A stretch of DNA of 64,000 nucleotides, taken from contig NZ_CP077092.1 in assembly GCF_014268585.2 (NCBI RefSeq), positions 806,001-870,000 of the forward strand. Direction: 5' to 3'. This document shows, one piece after another, positions 40,407-50,681 of the stretch (its first letter is position 1; each line of letters begins with the position of its first letter). The translations under genes were made by a program, and so were the position numbers. Under the pieces are notes generated by a model, which saw only the letters and a list, made by a program, of their open reading frames with translations, did no database searches and had not been told where the DNA came from. This stretch comes from Pseudomonas iranensis. Lineage in GTDB: Bacteria; Pseudomonadota; Gammaproteobacteria; Pseudomonadales; Pseudomonadaceae.

Positions 40407-40432
40407 TGTGGGAGCGAGCCTGCTCGCGAAGA
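40407..40432. repeat. Single REP
   Basis: One copy of GTGGGAGCGAGCCTGCTCGC directly after azurin, without the inverted partner found at the other REP loci in this window. Confidence 0.88.
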
Positions 40433-40463
40433 GGCCATCCGCTTCACCGAAAGACTGATGGCC

Positions 40464-40505
40464 AAAAAAAAAGCCCGCAGAGGATCACTCCTCAGCGGGC
40501 TTTTT
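40464..40505. terminator. Bidirectional terminator between azu and nadE
   Basis: AAAAAAAAAGCCCGC (from 40464) and GCGGGCTTTTT flank an inner GAGGA...TCCTC stem. A-run and T-run on the two sides allow it to stop transcription from both azurin and nadE, which converge here. Confidence 0.88.
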
Positions 40506-40520
40506 CATGCCTTTGAAAAA

Positions 40521-41348
40521 TCAAGGCGCAAACGGCATGACCCGCTTGTGATGAGTCTTGTTGTACGTATCGACGATGATCTTCGCCGCCTCGTCCCGCA
40601 CCGTTTCCCCGTGCAGAAACGCATCGATCTCGGCATAGGTCACGCCGTGCGCCGCTTCGTCCGGTTTGCCCGGCGACAAGTCTTCCAGGTCAGCAGTCGG
40701 CACTTTCTCGACCAGCGTCTCCGGCGCGCCAAAGCTGCGGGCAATCGCACGCACCTGATTTTTTACCAGGCCGCTGAGCGGGGCGAGGTCGCAGGCGCCA
40801 TCGCCGAATTTGGTGAAGAAACCCATCACCGCTTCCGCCGCGTGGTCGGTGCCAATCACCAGACCGCCCGCCACCCCGGCAATCGTGTACTGCGCGACCA
40901 TACGCATGCGCGCCTTGGTATTGCCCAGCACGAAATCCACCGACGCCGCCGGTTTGCCTTCGAACGCCGACACCTGAGCTGCCAGCGCCTTGACCGCCGG
41001 GCCGATGTTCACGGTGTGGATTTCGTCAGGGGCGATGCAGTCGAGCGAGGCCTTGGCGTCGTGCTCGTCGAACTGGGTTTCGTAGGGCAGGCGCACGGCG
41101 ATGAATTTGTAGCGGTCGTCGCCGGTTTTTTCGCGCAGTTCACGTATCGCGCGCTGGGCCAGGAGGCCGGCGGTCAGTGAGTCGACGCCGCCGCTGATGC
41201 CCAGCACCAGGGTCTTGAGCCCGGAATTGACCAGACAATCCTGAATGAACGTCAGGCGCCGGGCGACTTCGGCCTGCAGGGCCTGATCGTCGGCGAACGG
41301 TGGTTGCACCTTGAGCTGCTCAGCAATCTCACGCTGTACGGCTTGCAT
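40521..41348 (-). CDS. nadE: NAD synthetase, ammonia-dependent
   Basis: NadE amidates nicotinic acid adenine dinucleotide to NAD, the last step of both synthesis and salvage. I chose ATG 41348 ([17 protein letters not shown]), preceded by AAGGAG, giving 275 aa. This is the short, ammonia-using form without a glutaminase domain. The ATP-pyrophosphatase P-loop SGGVDS is at residues 52-57. [26 protein letters not shown] is the substrate and magnesium region. It lies five bases after pncB on the same strand, forming a NAD salvage operon. Confidence 0.96.
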   Translation of the reverse strand: MQAVQREIAEQLKVQPPFADDQALQAEVARRLTFIQDCLVNSGLKTLVLGISGGVDSLTAGLLAQRAIRELREKTGDDRYKFIAVRLPYETQFDEHDAKASLDCIAPDEIHTVNIGPAVKALAAQVSAFEGKPAASVDFVLGNTKARMRMVAQYTIAGVAGGLVIGTDHAAEAVMGFFTKFGDGACDLAPLSGLVKNQVRAIARSFGAPETLVEKVPTADLEDLSPGKPDEAAHGVTYAEIDAFLHGETVRDEAAKIIVDTYNKTHHKRVMPFAP

Positions 41349-41352
41349 GAAT

Positions 41353-42576
41353 TCACTCCTTGCTAGATAGACTGGATTCGGCAGGAACCTGAAACACATG
41401 TCGCAAATAGGCGACGAAATTCGGGTCTTTGCAGTGGGTCTTGCCAGGCTCGTCGGAGATCTTCGCCACCGGCTGGCCGTTGCAGGCGGTCATTTTAAGC
41501 ACGATGCTCATCGGTTCGACACCCGGGATGTCACAGGTGAGGTTGGTACCGATGCCGAAGCTCACATTGATGCGACCGTGCAGCGCGCGGAAAATCTCCA
41601 ACGATTTCGGCAGGGTCAGACTATCGGAGAACACCAGGGTCTTGCTCATCGGGTCGATGCCGAGCTTGTGGTAGTGCGCGATACACTTTTCCCCCCACGC
41701 CACCGGGTCCCCGGAGTCATGGCGCAGACCGTCGAAGAGCTTGGCGAAGAACAGATCGAAATCGCCAAGAAACGCATCGGTGGTGATGCAGTCGGTGAGG
41801 GCGATACCGAGCAGACCGCGGTATTCGCGAACCCAGCAGTCGAGCGCGGCGATCTGGCTGTCGATCAGGCGCGGGCCGAGTTGCTGATGGGCCATGATCC
41901 ACTCGTGAGCCATGGTGCCCAGCGGTTTCATGTCCAGTTCGCGGGACAGATGCACGTTGCTGGTACCGACGAAACGCCCGGGGAAATCGTGCTTGAGCAC
42001 GTTGACCACTTCGGCCTGCACGCCAAAGGAAAAGCGCCGGCGCGTGCCGAAATCGGCAACCTGCAGTTGCGACAGCTCATCGGCCGAAGCATTGGCGGTC
42101 AGCCAGTCGAACTTGCGATACAGCTGTTCGCGTGCCTGCTCCAACGAGGTTTCCCGGTAGCGATAGCGATTGCGCACTTCGCTGACGATCGCCAGCAGCG
42201 GTACCTCGTAGAGGATCACATGCAGCCACGGCCCGCGCAGGCGGATGAACAACTCGCCGTTTTCGATGCCGGTGTGCAGGTAGCGCAGGTTGAAGCGAAA
42301 CAGGCCGAGGAAGCGCAGAAAATCCGGTTTCAGAAAGCTGATGCGCTCGAGAAAACTCAACTGATCAGCACTCAGGCTCAGCTCGGCCAGACGCTCGATC
42401 TGATGGCGGATCTCGGCCAGATACGGGCGCAGATCCTCGGCGTTGCGGCAACGGAACTCCCATTCGACTTCGACGTTGGGGTAGTTGTGCAGCACCGCCT
42501 GCATCATCGTCAGCTTGTAGAAGTCGGTGTCGAGCAGGTTCTGCACGATGCGATCGGCAAACACACTCTCGCTCAT
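41353..42576 (-). CDS. pncB: Nicotinate phosphoribosyltransferase
   Basis: PncB forms nicotinate mononucleotide from nicotinate and PRPP with ATP stimulation, feeding the Preiss-Handler route to NAD. The 407 aa match the bacterial class: [20 protein letters not shown] at the N-terminus, [12 protein letters not shown], and [11 protein letters not shown], which holds the histidine phosphorylated during catalysis in the enteric enzyme. [13 protein letters not shown] binds the phosphoribosyl group. nadE follows immediately, so the operon covers the first and last salvage steps. In PAO1 a nicotinamidase gene is nearby; none is seen here. Confidence 0.96.
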   Translation of the reverse strand: MSESVFADRIVQNLLDTDFYKLTMMQAVLHNYPNVEVEWEFRCRNAEDLRPYLAEIRHQIERLAELSLSADQLSFLERISFLKPDFLRFLGLFRFNLRYLHTGIENGELFIRLRGPWLHVILYEVPLLAIVSEVRNRYRYRETSLEQAREQLYRKFDWLTANASADELSQLQVADFGTRRRFSFGVQAEVVNVLKHDFPGRFVGTSNVHLSRELDMKPLGTMAHEWIMAHQQLGPRLIDSQIAALDCWVREYRGLLGIALTDCITTDAFLGDFDLFFAKLFDGLRHDSGDPVAWGEKCIAHYHKLGIDPMSKTLVFSDSLTLPKSLEIFRALHGRINVSFGIGTNLTCDIPGVEPMSIVLKMTACNGQPVAKISDEPGKTHCKDPNFVAYLRHVFQVPAESSLSSKE

Positions 42577-42684
42577 AAACGGGTCTCCAGTTGCGCCGCG
42601 CCTGGCGCGGTCTATATCGATGGCGCTAGTGGCGCATATCGGCGGTGGGGATTGCCAGCATTTTTTCAGAGCGCCGCAGATCCA

Positions 42685-42773
42685 CTGTGGGAGCGAGCCT
42701 GCTCGCGAATGCGGTGTGTCAGTTAAGATGATGTGGCTGACCCGACGCTTTCGCGAGCAGGCTCGCTCCCACC
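42685..42773. repeat. REP pair (inverted)
   Basis: GTGGGAGCGAGCCTGCTCGC and its inverse lie 35 bases apart in the gap between pncB and the LysR-type regulator. Confidence 0.9.
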
Positions 42774-42789
42774 GGGATCCCGGTTGACC

Positions 42790-43689
42790 TCACACCGGGC
42801 TATCGATTTGTTCAAGCATCCACTTCACAAAATCCCGCACCTTCGGCACTTCCGCCGCGTGCTCCGGGTAGGCCAGGTAATAGGCATCGCTGCTGGGCAT
42901 CGCATGCTGCCAGGGTATGACCAGTTTGCCTTCGGCCAATTCCTCTTCCACCAGAAACCGCGGCAGCAGCGCCACGCCACAACCGACCTGGGCGGCGCGG
43001 ATGCACATATAAAAAGTTTCGAAACGCGGCCCGTGGTAGCTGTGTTCGGTGTGGTAGCCCTGACTGTCGAACCAGTCGTGCCAGGCCTGCGGTCGCGAGG
43101 CATTTTGCAGCAGCACCAGATCAGTGAGTTGCGTCGGGTCAGTGAATGGCGCGTCCGGCAGGCTGCCCGGGGCGCAGACCGGTACCAGTTGTTCGCCGAA
43201 CAATTTCAGGCATTCGGTGCCCGGACGCGAAGCCTGGCCGAAATAGAAAGCCAGATCGCTGCGCCCCTGCAACAGATCGTCGGCCTCCTGCTCGTTGCAT
43301 AGATCCAGATGAATCGACGGATGGCGCAGGCGCCAGCCTTTCAGGCGCGGCACCAGCCAACGGGCGCCGAAGGTTGACGGGGTGGAGACACGCAAGACTT
43401 CGGTTTCGCCGCCGTAGGAACGCAGGTAATGCGTCGACATCTCCACTTGGCTGAGGATTTTTCTGACCTCGACCAGATACAAATCCCCGGCCGGCGTCAT
43501 CTGCAAACGCCGACGCACGCGGCGGAACAGCAAGTGCTGCAACAGTTCTTCAAGCTGTGCAACCTGTTTGCTCACCGCACTCTGGGTCAGGTTCAGCTCT
43601 TCGGCGGCGCGGGTAAAACTCAGGTGCCGGGTCACGGCCTCGAAGCATTGAAGCGCGGTGATCGAGGGCAAGTGGCGTTTGTTCAGCAT
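42790..43689 (-). CDS. amaR: LysR-type transcriptional regulator (AmaR-like)
   Basis: A 299-residue LysR-family regulator. ATG 43689 (MLNKRHLPSITALQCFEAV) follows AAGGACT; an upstream extension of 59 codons is unlikely. The N-terminal winged helix-turn-helix is typical (SFTRAAEELNLTQSAVSKQVAQLEELL), and a type 2 periplasmic-like effector domain follows. It is divergent from amaB, with 164 bases between start codons, the standard layout for a LysR activator and its target. PA4914 of PAO1, called AmaR as I recall, holds the same position. The effector would be pipecolate or a lysine derivative, by inference. Confidence 0.82.
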   Translation of the reverse strand: MLNKRHLPSITALQCFEAVTRHLSFTRAAEELNLTQSAVSKQVAQLEELLQHLLFRRVRRRLQMTPAGDLYLVEVRKILSQVEMSTHYLRSYGGETEVLRVSTPSTFGARWLVPRLKGWRLRHPSIHLDLCNEQEADDLLQGRSDLAFYFGQASRPGTECLKLFGEQLVPVCAPGSLPDAPFTDPTQLTDLVLLQNASRPQAWHDWFDSQGYHTEHSYHGPRFETFYMCIRAAQVGCGVALLPRFLVEEELAEGKLVIPWQHAMPSSDAYYLAYPEHAAEVPKVRDFVKWMLEQIDSPV

Positions 43690-43853
43690 GGCCAGTCCTT
43701 TTTCTTGTCTTTCGCCAGGCAGCATGAATAAACGGAATGATATCTGGCGTAAAGGTCGTTTGTTGCATCGCCGCAGTGAGGCTACAACTAAAGGCCTGCC
43801 CGGCCATGCGAAGGATGGCCGCACACATTCTGTTTTTGCTTGAGGAGAGACCG

Positions 43854-45344
43854 ATGGTAGCTGCATTGCTTGATCGTCTGGGAGTCAACCCGGCCCTGTA
43901 CCAGAACGGCAAAGTGCCGGTGCATTCGCCCATCGACGGCAGCGAAATTGCCTCGGTGAACTGGGAAGGCGCTGCCGAAGTCGAGCAGCACATCAGTCGC
44001 GCAGATCATGCATTCGAGCACTGGCGCAAGGTGCCGGCGCCGCGTCGCGGTGAGCTGGTGCGCCAGTTCGGCGAAGTGTTGCGCGAGTACAAGGCCGACC
44101 TCGGCGAGCTGGTGTCGTGGGAGGCCGGCAAGATTACTCAGGAAGGTCTGGGTGAAGTGCAGGAGATGATCGACATCTGTGACTTCGCCGTCGGCCTGTC
44201 GCGCCAGCTGTACGGTCTGACCATCGCCTCCGAGCGCCCGGGCCACCACATGCGCGAAACCTGGCATCCGCTTGGCGTGGTCGGGGTGATCAGCGCGTTC
44301 AACTTCCCGGTCGCGGTGTGGGCGTGGAATACCACCCTGGCGCTGGTCTGCGGCAACCCGGTGGTGTGGAAGCCATCAGAGAAAACTCCGCTGACCGCGC
44401 TGGCCTGTCAGGCGCTGTTTGATCGCGTAGTGAAGAATTTCAGCGATGCTCCGGCGAGTCTGTGCCAAGTGGTGATCGGCGGTCGTGATGCCGGCGAAGC
44501 GCTGGTCGATGATCCGCGTGTTGCGCTGATCAGCGCCACCGGCAGCACGCGCATGGGCCGCGAAGTGGCGCCGAAAGTCGCCGCGCGTTTCGCCCGCAGC
44601 ATCCTTGAACTGGGCGGCAACAACGCGATGATCCTCGGCCCGAGCGCCGATCTGGACATGGCGGTGCGGGCGATTCTGTTCAGCGCCGTCGGCACCGCCG
44701 GGCAACGCTGCACGACTTTGCGCCGTCTGATCGCCCACGAATCGGTCAAGGAAGAAATCGTCACCCGCCTCAAGGCTGCCTATTCGAAAGTACGCATCGG
44801 CCATCCGCTGCAAGGCAATCTGGTCGGCCCGCTGATCGACAGGCACAGCTTCGAAAACATGCAGGATGCGCTGGAACAGGCACTGAGCGAAGGCGGCCGG
44901 GTGTTCGGTGGCAAGCGTCAACTGGAAGAGCAATTCCCCAACGCCTACTACGTGTCGCCGGCCATCGTGGAAATGCCTGAGCAGAGCGACGTGGTCTGCA
45001 GCGAAACCTTCGCGCCGATTCTCTACGTGGTCGGCTACAGCGATTTCGAGGAAGCGCTGCGCCTGAACAACGCCGTGCCGCAAGGCCTGTCATCGTGCAT
45101 CTTCACCACCGATGTGCGCGAGGCCGAGCGGTTCATGTCGGCGGTCGGCAGCGACTGCGGCATCGCCAACGTCAACATCGGCCCGAGCGGCGCGGAAATC
45201 GGCGGCGCCTTTGGTGGCGAGAAAGAAACCGGCGGCGGCCGTGAGTCCGGCTCCGATGCCTGGCGCGCGTACATGCGCCGGCAGACCAACACCGTCAACT
45301 ACTCGCTGGAATTGCCGCTGGCGCAGGGCATTACATTCGATTAA
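43854..45344 (+). CDS. amaB: Piperideine-6-carboxylate (aminoadipate semialdehyde) dehydrogenase
   Basis: An NAD(P)-dependent aldehyde dehydrogenase. AmaB oxidises piperideine-6-carboxylate, the cyclic form of 2-aminoadipate semialdehyde, to 2-aminoadipate in lysine and pipecolate breakdown. ATG 43854 follows GAGGAGAGA and gives 496 aa; a frame from 43737 would start in the divergent promoter region. Catalytic Cys286 (GTAGQRCTT) and general base Glu252 (LELGGNN) are 34 residues apart, as in the superfamily. HPLGVVGVISAFNFPVAVWAWN is the ALDH7/antiquitin-like N-terminal motif. The divergent LysR regulator and following amaA support the assignment. Confidence 0.9.
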   Translation: MVAALLDRLGVNPALYQNGKVPVHSPIDGSEIASVNWEGAAEVEQHISRADHAFEHWRKVPAPRRGELVRQFGEVLREYKADLGELVSWEAGKITQEGLGEVQEMIDICDFAVGLSRQLYGLTIASERPGHHMRETWHPLGVVGVISAFNFPVAVWAWNTTLALVCGNPVVWKPSEKTPLTALACQALFDRVVKNFSDAPASLCQVVIGGRDAGEALVDDPRVALISATGSTRMGREVAPKVAARFARSILELGGNNAMILGPSADLDMAVRAILFSAVGTAGQRCTTLRRLIAHESVKEEIVTRLKAAYSKVRIGHPLQGNLVGPLIDRHSFENMQDALEQALSEGGRVFGGKRQLEEQFPNAYYVSPAIVEMPEQSDVVCSETFAPILYVVGYSDFEEALRLNNAVPQGLSSCIFTTDVREAERFMSAVGSDCGIANVNIGPSGAEIGGAFGGEKETGGGRESGSDAWRAYMRRQTNTVNYSLELPLAQGITFD

Positions 45345-45416
45345 GCAGCTACAAGCTTCAAGCTACAAGCGTCAAGCAGACCGGCTTGCAGCTTGTAGCT
45401 TGTGGCTTGCGGCTGC
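45345..45416. repeat. Imperfect palindromic repeat between amaB and amaA
   Basis: GCAGCTACAAGCTTCAAGC and neighbouring AGCTACAAGC pair with GCTTGCAGCTTGTAGCTTG and following bases to make a long imperfect hairpin. It contains nested CAAGCT units. Hairpins of this composition occur between genes in pseudomonads. It may stabilise the upstream amaB message or reduce readthrough into amaA. Confidence 0.6.
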
Positions 45417-45434
45417 TCCGACAGGAGCTTGGCA

Positions 45435-46718
45435 ATGCCGTTACGCGAAGAATGTCTGTGGGAAACGCTCACGCCACAACGCCCGGATCACGCCGCGCTC
45501 AGTGGCGAGGTCAAGGTCGATGTCTGCGTGATCGGCGCCGGGTTCACCGGGTTGTCAGCGGCGCTGCATCTGCTGGAAAAAGGCAAAAGCGTCTGCGTGC
45601 TGGAAGCGCATCGCGCAGGGCACGGTGGCTCCGGGCGCAATGTCGGGCTGGTCAACGCCGGCCTGTGGATTCCTCCGGACGAGATCGAAGCCGGGTTCGG
45701 CGAGGCGGTCGGCAGTCAGCTCAACCGCATGCTCGGTGCGGCGCCGGCGCTGGTGTTCAGCCTTGTGGATAAGTACAACATCGATTGCCAGTTGCGCCGC
45801 GAAGGCACTTTGCACATGGCGCATAACGCCAAGGGCGAGGCGGATCTGCGCAGTCGCGAGCAGCAGTGGAAGCGCCGTGGCGCGCCGGTCGAACTGCTCA
45901 CCGGCAAGGCCTGCGAGCAAGCCACCGGCACGCAGAAAATCGCCGCCGCGTTGCTTGATCGCCGCGCCGGCACGCTCAATCCGATGGCCTATGTCACCGG
46001 GCTGGCCAATGCCGTGCGCGGGCTCGGCGGGCAGATCTTCGATCATTCGCCGGTGACTCGCCTAGAGCGCATCGGGCAGAAGTGGTCGGTACAGACCGCC
46101 CAGGGTTCGGTGCTCGCTGAACAAGTGGTCATCGCCTCCAACGCCTATACCGAAGGCGACTGGACCGAACTCAAGCGCAATTTCTTTCCCGGTTATTACT
46201 ACCAGGTCGCCTCGGTGCCGCTCAGCGAAGACGCCGCGCAGGAAATTCTTCCCGGCGGGCAGGGCTCGTGGGACACCCGTCAGGTATTGAGCAGCATCCG
46301 TCGCGACAAGGACGGGCGCCTGTTGCTCGGCAGCCTCGGCAACGGCAACCAGAAACCGGCGTGGTTTCTCAAGGCCTGGGCTGATCGGGTGCAGCAGCAT
46401 TACTTCCCCAATCTGAAGCCGGTTGAGTGGGAATGCACCTGGACCGGGCGCATTGCGTTTACCCCTGATCACCTGATGCGCCTGTTCGAACCGGCGCCGG
46501 GGCTGGTGGCCGTCACCGGTTATAACGGTCGCGGCGTCACCACTGGCACGGTGGTCGGCAAAGCTTTCGCCGATTACCTGTGCAACGGCAATCCGCAGGC
46601 ACTGCCTATTCCCTTCGCACCGATGCAGCCCCTGGCCGGTGTGGGTTTGCGCAGTTGCCTGTACGAGGCCGGGTTTTCCCTGTATCACGCGGGCCAGTGC
46701 CTGCGCATCGTTATTTGA
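45435..46718 (+). CDS. amaA: FAD-dependent oxidoreductase, L-pipecolate oxidase (AmaA)
   Basis: A DAO-family flavoprotein. In P. putida and P. aeruginosa AmaA oxidises L-pipecolate to piperideine-6-carboxylate, the substrate of AmaB. ATG 45435 follows CAGGAGC and gives 427 aa. The dinucleotide-binding motif DVCVIGAGFTGLSAALHLLEKG is near residue 30, HGGSGRNVGLVNAGLW is the flavin contact, and the C-terminal GYNGRGVTTGTVVGKAFADYL is the usual closing motif. Pairing with amaB and a LysR gene points to pipecolate rather than other amines, though sequence alone cannot exclude another secondary amino acid. Confidence 0.86.
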   Translation: MPLREECLWETLTPQRPDHAALSGEVKVDVCVIGAGFTGLSAALHLLEKGKSVCVLEAHRAGHGGSGRNVGLVNAGLWIPPDEIEAGFGEAVGSQLNRMLGAAPALVFSLVDKYNIDCQLRREGTLHMAHNAKGEADLRSREQQWKRRGAPVELLTGKACEQATGTQKIAAALLDRRAGTLNPMAYVTGLANAVRGLGGQIFDHSPVTRLERIGQKWSVQTAQGSVLAEQVVIASNAYTEGDWTELKRNFFPGYYYQVASVPLSEDAAQEILPGGQGSWDTRQVLSSIRRDKDGRLLLGSLGNGNQKPAWFLKAWADRVQQHYFPNLKPVEWECTWTGRIAFTPDHLMRLFEPAPGLVAVTGYNGRGVTTGTVVGKAFADYLCNGNPQALPIPFAPMQPLAGVGLRSCLYEAGFSLYHAGQCLRIVI

Positions 46719-46774
46719 GTGTTGAAATTTGTTGCCGCAAGCGGCGCTTTTGCATCCAGCGACTAGCCTGTAAT

Positions 46775-46800
46775 GGTGCGGGTTGTAGCAGTCCCGCACC
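46775..46800. other. Inverted repeat downstream of amaA
   Basis: GGTGCGGG (46775-46782) and CCCGCACC (46793-46800) form a perfect 8-bp stem with a 10-base loop. No T-run follows on either side. It lies 57 bases after amaA and 210 bases before the sigma-54 promoter, so it could be a weak terminator or an activator site. Confidence 0.45.
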
Positions 46801-46838
46801 AGCAGTGTGCAGTTCGGTGACGCGGGCTGTTACAGGCT

Positions 46839-46936
46839 GGTTGCACGTCGTTTGCCGCTGCGGTTGCAATGATGGCGCGTGCGGGTTGCGCCTGAAAAAA
46901 CAAATGGTTTCACCTTCCGCGGTTTAGACGGTTGCA
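46839..46936 (+). promoter_or_regulatory. Four phased GGTTGC repeats upstream of the braC-type sigma-54 promoter
   Basis: GGTTGCA occurs at 46839, 46862 and 46930, and GGTTGCG at 46884. Spacings are 23, 22 and 46 bases, that is one, one and two units of about two helical turns. All point the same way and end 74 bases before the -24/-12 element. The arrangement suggests binding sites for an enhancer-binding protein. Confidence 0.5.
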
Positions 46937-47009
46937 CGCCCAATGAAAATGGGACCGAAACAGTCGAAATAACAACAACGCAGCGACTTTTTGAAGAATA
47001 AAAAACCGA

Positions 47010-47025
47010 TGGCACGGGCCTTGCT
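47010..47025 (+). promoter_or_regulatory. Sigma-54 promoter of the amino-acid ABC transporter operon
   Basis: TGGCACGGGCCTTGCT is an exact match to the RpoN consensus TGGCACG-N4-TTGCT. Transcription would begin near 47036, about 50 bases before the binding-protein start codon. RpoN control means that an AAA+ activator is needed. Confidence 0.85.
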
Positions 47026-47086
47026 CTGAGCTTTGAGTGAAGTGAAGTCGCAGTGCCAACTAAAAAAAACCTTGGAGCACCACCTC

Positions 47087-48220
47087 ATGTCCCAGACGTT
47101 TTACAAGAAAGGCTTTCTGGCCCTCGCAGTCGCTACTGCGCTGGGTGTTTCTGCGTTTGCTCAAGCTGATATCAAGATCGGTGTAGCGGGTCCTATGACC
47201 GGTGCCAACGCGGCATTCGGCGAGCAGTACATGAAGGGTGCACAGGCGGCGGCCGATGCGGTCAACGCGGCGGGTGGCGTCAATGGGGAAAAAATCGTCC
47301 TGGTCAAAGGCGATGACGCCTGCGAACCGAAGCAGGCGGTGACGGTCGCCAAGGACCTTACCAATCAGAAAGTCGCCGGCGTGGTCGGGCACTTCTGCTC
47401 CTCCTCGACCATTCCAGCGTCGGAAATCTACGACGAAGCCGGGATCATCGCGATCACCCCGGGCTCGACCAACCCGCAAGTTACCGAACGCGGTCTCAGC
47501 GCCATGTTCCGTATGTGCGGACGTGACGACCAGCAAGGCATCGTTGCCGGCGACTACATCGTCGATATGCTCAAGGGCAAGAAAGTCGTCGTGCTGCACG
47601 ACAAGGACACCTACGGCCAAGGCCTGGCGGACGCCACCAAGGCTCAGCTGGAAAAACGCGGCGTCAAGCCTGTGCTGTACGAAGGCCTGACCCGTGGCGA
47701 GAAAGACTTCAGCACCATCGTCACCAAGATCCGTGGCGCCGGTGCCGATGTCGTCTACTTCGGCGGCCTGCATCCGGAAGCCGGTCCACTGGTTCGCCAA
47801 CTGCGTGAACAAGGCCTGAAAGACGTCAAGTTCATGTCCGACGACGGCATCGTGACCGACGAACTGGTGACCACCGCTGGCGGCCCACAATTCACTGACG
47901 GCGTGCTGATGACCTTCGGCGCCGACCCGCGCCTGTTGCCTGAAAGCAAGACCGTAGTGGACGCGTTCCGCAAGGCCGGCACCGAGCCTGAAGGCTACAC
48001 CCTGTACGCCTACGCCTCGGTTCAGACCCTGGCGGCAGCTTTCAATGGCGCGAAGAAAAACGACGGCGAAGCCGCTGCCAAGTGGCTGAAGGCCAACCCG
48101 GTGAAAACCGTGATGGGCGAGAAGACCTGGGACTCCAAGGGCGACCTGAAAGTCTCCGACTACGTTGTTTACCAGTGGGACAAGGACGGCAAATACCACC
48201 AGCTGGAAAAGCAGAAGTAA
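47087..48220 (+). CDS. Branched-chain amino acid-type periplasmic binding protein (BraC-like)
   Basis: The periplasmic binding protein of a HAAT-type amino-acid ABC transporter. ATG 47087 follows TTGGAGC and gives 377 aa with a Sec signal peptide (YKKGFLALAVATALGVSAFAQA, then DIKIGVAGPMTGANAAFGEQ). The mature part has the type I fold features GDDACEPKQAVTVAKDL, GHFCSSSTIPASEIY and EGLTRGEKDFSTIVTKI. It is the first gene after the sigma-54 promoter and leads livHMGF-type genes. Being downstream of amaAB, it may take up lysine-pathway compounds or related amino acids rather than, or as well as, Leu/Ile/Val. Specificity cannot be read from sequence. Confidence 0.9.
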   Translation: MSQTFYKKGFLALAVATALGVSAFAQADIKIGVAGPMTGANAAFGEQYMKGAQAAADAVNAAGGVNGEKIVLVKGDDACEPKQAVTVAKDLTNQKVAGVVGHFCSSSTIPASEIYDEAGIIAITPGSTNPQVTERGLSAMFRMCGRDDQQGIVAGDYIVDMLKGKKVVVLHDKDTYGQGLADATKAQLEKRGVKPVLYEGLTRGEKDFSTIVTKIRGAGADVVYFGGLHPEAGPLVRQLREQGLKDVKFMSDDGIVTDELVTTAGGPQFTDGVLMTFGADPRLLPESKTVVDAFRKAGTEPEGYTLYAYASVQTLAAAFNGAKKNDGEAAAKWLKANPVKTVMGEKTWDSKGDLKVSDYVVYQWDKDGKYHQLEKQK

Positions 48221-48253
48221 GGGCTGAAGCGATCACTCGGCTCACTTGAAACC

Positions 48254-48345
48254 CTGTGGGAGCGGGCTTGCCCGCGATGGCGTCAGGTCAATCGACACAC
48301 AAGTTGGCTGATCCACCGCTATCGCTGGCAAGCCAGCTCCCACAG
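48254..48345. repeat. Variant REP pair (GGGAGCGGGCTTGCCCGCGA class)
   Basis: TGTGGGAGCGGGCTTGCCCG and an inverse of the form GCTGGCAAGCCAGCTCCCAC lie about 45 bases apart, in the 241-base gap between the binding-protein gene and the first permease. This subclass differs from the other REP loci here. In such a gap REPs often allow the binding protein to be made in excess of the membrane parts. Confidence 0.85.
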
Positions 48346-48461
48346 GATTCAGTGGCGATCGGGCTGATCACGCTCCGACATTGCTCCGACGTACATCTGT
48401 ATTTTTCCTAGAAGAACCGCGCGCCCTTGGCGCGCAGGTTCTCACTGCGTGAGATTGCGTT

Positions 48462-49376
<915 letters not shown>

Positions 49377-49379
49377 GCG

Positions 49380-50681
49380 ATGTCTGCAACCACTGAAAAA
49401 TCCATCGATATCAAAAAAAGTCTGGTCGAGGCGATTCTTGCCGGCCTGATTGCGCTGATCGTGTTCGGGCCGATTGTCGGCGTGGTCCTCGACGGCTACA
49501 GCTTCAACCTCGAAGCGACTCGCGTGGCGTGGATCATTGCCATTGTCATGGCCGGTCGCTTTGCCCTCAGCCTGTTCCTGCAAACACCCAAAGGCCTGAA
49601 AATCCTCGACGGATTCGAAAGCAGCGGTTCCGGTGTGCACGTGCTGCCGCCGGATTACAAATCGCGGCTGCGCTGGATCATCCCGCTGATTATCCTGCTG
49701 GCGATCATCGTGCCGTTTGTTTCCAACTCCTACCTGCTCGGCGTGGTCATCCTCGGTTTGATCTACGTGCTGCTGGGGCTGGGGCTGAACATCGTGGTCG
49801 GTCTGGCCGGGCTGCTCGACCTTGGTTACGTGGCGTTCTACGCCATCGGTGCCTACGGTCTGGCTTTGGGTTATCAATATCTGGGTCTGGGTTTCTGGAC
49901 CGTGCTGCCACTGGCGGCGATCACCGCAGGCCTGGCCGGTTGCATTCTCGGTTTCCCGGTGCTGCGTCTGCACGGTGACTATCTGGCGATCGTGACCCTG
50001 GGCTTCGGCGAAATCATTCGTCTGGTGCTGAACAACTGGCTGTCCCTGACCGGCGGCCCGAACGGCATGCCGGCGCCACTGCCGACGTTCTTCGGCCTGG
50101 AGTTCGGCAAGCGGGCGAAGGATGGCGGGGTACCGTTCCATGAGTTCTTCGGCCTGACCTACAACCCCGACGTAAAGTATTACTTCATCTACGCGGTGCT
50201 GTTCCTGGTGGTGCTGGCGGTGCTGTACGTCAAGCATCGGCTGGTGAAAATGCCGGTGGGTCGCGCCTGGGAAGCCCTGCGTGAAGATGAAATCGCCTGC
50301 CGTTCGATGGGTCTCAACCACGTGCTGGTCAAACTCTCGGCGTTCACCATCGGTGCGTCGACGGCGGGTCTGGCCGGGGTGTTCTTCGCCACTTATCAAG
50401 GCTTCGTCAACCCGACCTCGTTCACCTTCTTCGAATCGGCGCTGATCCTCGCCATCGTCGTGCTCGGCGGCATGGGCTCGACCATTGGCGTGGTCATCGC
50501 CGCATTCGTGCTCACCGTCGCTCCGGAACTGCTGCGCGGCTTCGCTGAATACCGCGTGCTGCTGTTCGGCATCCTGATGGTGTTGATGATGATCTGGCGA
50601 CCACGCGGGCTGATCCGCATCAGCCGCACCGGGGTCAAACCACGCAAAGGTGCCATTCACTACGAGAGGACTGCGCCATGA
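49380..50681 (+). CDS. Branched-chain amino acid ABC transporter permease LivM/BraE type
   Basis: Second permease of the HAAT transporter, 433 aa. A longer N-terminal region with two membrane segments (LVEAILAGLIALIVFGPIVGVVLDG) precedes the LivM core, which has GLGLNIVVGLAGLLDLGYVAFYAIGAY and the coupling motif WEALREDEIACRSMGLNHVLVKLSAF. ILAIVVLGGMGSTIGVVIAAFVLT is the last conserved part. Its stop overlaps the first ATPase gene by four bases (ATGA). Confidence 0.95.
   Translation: MSATTEKSIDIKKSLVEAILAGLIALIVFGPIVGVVLDGYSFNLEATRVAWIIAIVMAGRFALSLFLQTPKGLKILDGFESSGSGVHVLPPDYKSRLRWIIPLIILLAIIVPFVSNSYLLGVVILGLIYVLLGLGLNIVVGLAGLLDLGYVAFYAIGAYGLALGYQYLGLGFWTVLPLAAITAGLAGCILGFPVLRLHGDYLAIVTLGFGEIIRLVLNNWLSLTGGPNGMPAPLPTFFGLEFGKRAKDGGVPFHEFFGLTYNPDVKYYFIYAVLFLVVLAVLYVKHRLVKMPVGRAWEALREDEIACRSMGLNHVLVKLSAFTIGASTAGLAGVFFATYQGFVNPTSFTFFESALILAIVVLGGMGSTIGVVIAAFVLTVAPELLRGFAEYRVLLFGILMVLMMIWRPRGLIRISRTGVKPRKGAIHYERTAP

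Noticed and set aside
46775..46800. Inverted repeat after amaA considered as a standard rho-independent terminator
   Set aside because: The stem is good but no T-run follows on either strand, so I list it only as an inverted repeat.
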